Source: Salinimicrobium sp049687495 (GTDB taxonomy: Bacteria > Bacteroidota > Bacteroidia > Flavobacteriales > Flavobacteriaceae). From it: a stretch of 41,658 nt of DNA. The notes beneath the pieces were generated by a model. That model searched no databases. It was given only the letters and a program-made list of their open reading frames with translations, and was not told the DNA's origin. How positions within the stretch are numbered: the stretch's first letter is position 1; every line of letters starts with the position of its first letter. Both the position numbers and the translations under genes were made by a program. Location of the stretch: positions 1-41,658 of the forward strand of contig JBAVJB010000069.1 in assembly GCA_049687495.1 (NCBI GenBank), in the 5' to 3' direction. This document shows, piece by piece, positions 40,881-41,658 of the stretch.

Positions 40881-41658
40881 ATGAACCATAGTTTAAAAAT
40901 TGGAGTAATAGGTCTGGGATACGTAGGCCTTCCATTAGCAAGATTATTTGCGACAAAATATCCTGTTGTGGGATTTGATATCAATAAAAAGAGGGTTGAA
41001 GAGCTACGCCAGGGAAAAGATTTAACGCTGGAGGTGGAGGATGATATTCTTCAGTCAGTTTTAAAGGAGACTTCTTCCGAAGAAAATGGACTTTTCTGTA
41101 GTGCAGACCTTGAAGACATTCAAGATTGCAACTATTATGTGATCACCGTGCCTACGCCGGTAGACAAAAATAATCGCCCGGACCTCACTCCTTTATACAA
41201 GAGTAGCGAATCTGTAGGGAAGGTGCTGAAAAAAGGAGATATAGTTATCTATGAGTCAACAGTCTTTCCAGGGGCTACAGAAGATGAATGTGTTCCGGTC
41301 CTTGAGAAAACCAGCGGTTTAAAGTATAACGAAGATTTTTATGTAGGGTACTCTCCTGAAAGGATCAACCCGGGGGATAAAGAACATACGGTAGAAAAAA
41401 TACTAAAAGTCACTGCCGGTTCTACCCCAGAAATTGGTAAAAAAGTAAATGAGCTGTACGCATCGGTAATAACTGCGGGTACTCATTTAGCTCCGACTAT
41501 TAAGGTAGCCGAGGCAGCAAAGGTCATCGAAAATTCTCAAAGAGATATCAATATCGCTTTTGTCAACGAACTCGCCAAGATCTTTAACATGATGGACATT
41601 GATACCCAGGATGTATTGGAGGCAGCCGGTACTAAGTGGAACTTCCTTCCTTTTAAAC
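40881..41658 (+). CDS. WbpO-like UDP-sugar dehydrogenase, 3' end outside window
   Basis: An open frame of 259 codons runs from ATG 40881 to the window edge. The NAD motif IGVIGLGYVGLPLARLFA is at the N-terminus, followed by VITVPTPVDKNNRPDL, YESTVFPGATEDECVP, GYSPERINPGD and KVAEAAKVIENSQRDINIAFVNELA. These are signatures of UDP-glucose/GDP-mannose dehydrogenases of the WbpO/TviB subgroup, which make UDP-HexNAc acids. The window ends at WNFLPFK, just before the catalytic-Cys segment expected next, so that residue cannot be checked. With the epimerase it forms a two-step pathway for a UDP-N-acetylhexosaminuronic acid used in surface polysaccharide. Confidence 0.92.
   Translation, partial: MNHSLKIGVIGLGYVGLPLARLFATKYPVVGFDINKKRVEELRQGKDLTLEVEDDILQSVLKETSSEENGLFCSADLEDIQDCNYYVITVPTPVDKNNRPDLTPLYKSSESVGKVLKKGDIVIYESTVFPGATEDECVPVLEKTSGLKYNEDFYVGYSPERINPGDKEHTVEKILKVTAGSTPEIGKKVNELYASVITAGTHLAPTIKVAEAAKVIENSQRDINIAFVNELAKIFNMMDIDTQDVLEAAGTKWNFLPFK

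Overview
The window looks like the chromosome of a marine-type member of the Flavobacteriaceae (Bacteroidota). The evidence is the moderate-to-low GC content, AT-rich gene starts with little Shine-Dalgarno sequence, -7 boxes of the TAnnTTTG type, surface lipoproteins with the flavobacterial export signature CSKDE, a fused alpha/beta 2-oxoacid dehydrogenase E1, an AcpH-GlmM neighbourhood and DUF4369-TlpA lipoproteins. I see no rRNA, tRNA, CRISPR array, IS element or phage gene. Most of the window is ordinary chromosomal backbone.

Region by region. 1-5.1 kb (+): end of menD, a CvfB-like S1 protein, a DUF2059 protein, menB, and two bacterial-PH membrane proteins (YdbS/YdbT type) that overlap menB and each other. 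5.1-11.2 kb: an orphan lipoprotein, then on the minus strand the fused E1 and a 937-aa protein that reads as a catalytically dead M1 peptidase joined to an outer-membrane barrel. 11.3-14.9 kb (-): uvrA and a LOG-family gene as an operon. 15.2-23.3 kb (+): the accessory-looking part. It holds a LuxR-type regulator with a degenerate receiver, three tandem paralogous surface lipoproteins that share an N-terminal half but carry different C-terminal halves, and an astacin metalloprotease lipoprotein. 23.4-29.1 kb: acpH, glmM, an LpxL-like acyltransferase, a rhomboid protease, a SIMPL protein and a TlpA-family lipoprotein. 29.2-36.6 kb: a GAF protein facing an HD-PycTM protein, then a 1238-aa calcineurin-type phosphatase fused to an Omp85-like barrel. 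36.6-38.7 kb (-): a small membrane protein, a small acidic protein, dps and mscS. 38.7 kb-end (+): a LacI-type regulator, a WbpP-like UDP-sugar epimerase interrupted by an in-frame TGA, and a WbpO-like UDP-sugar dehydrogenase cut by the window edge, probably the start of a surface-polysaccharide locus.

The best candidate for something undescribed is the 16.4-21.7 kb array. Three lipoproteins keep a six-cysteine N-terminal module and swap C-terminal cargo: calcium-type TSP3 repeats plus a His/Asp tail, a CHRD-like domain with a QHIHG motif, or a short TSP3 plus beta-rich module. A LuxR-type regulator lies upstream and a secreted metalloprotease downstream. Other points worth following are the pseudo-M1/barrel protein, the HD-PycTM/GAF pair, the face-to-face promoter palindrome at 26.5 kb and the nonsense codon in the epimerase gene. 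All family assignments were made by reading the sequence; no database search was run.
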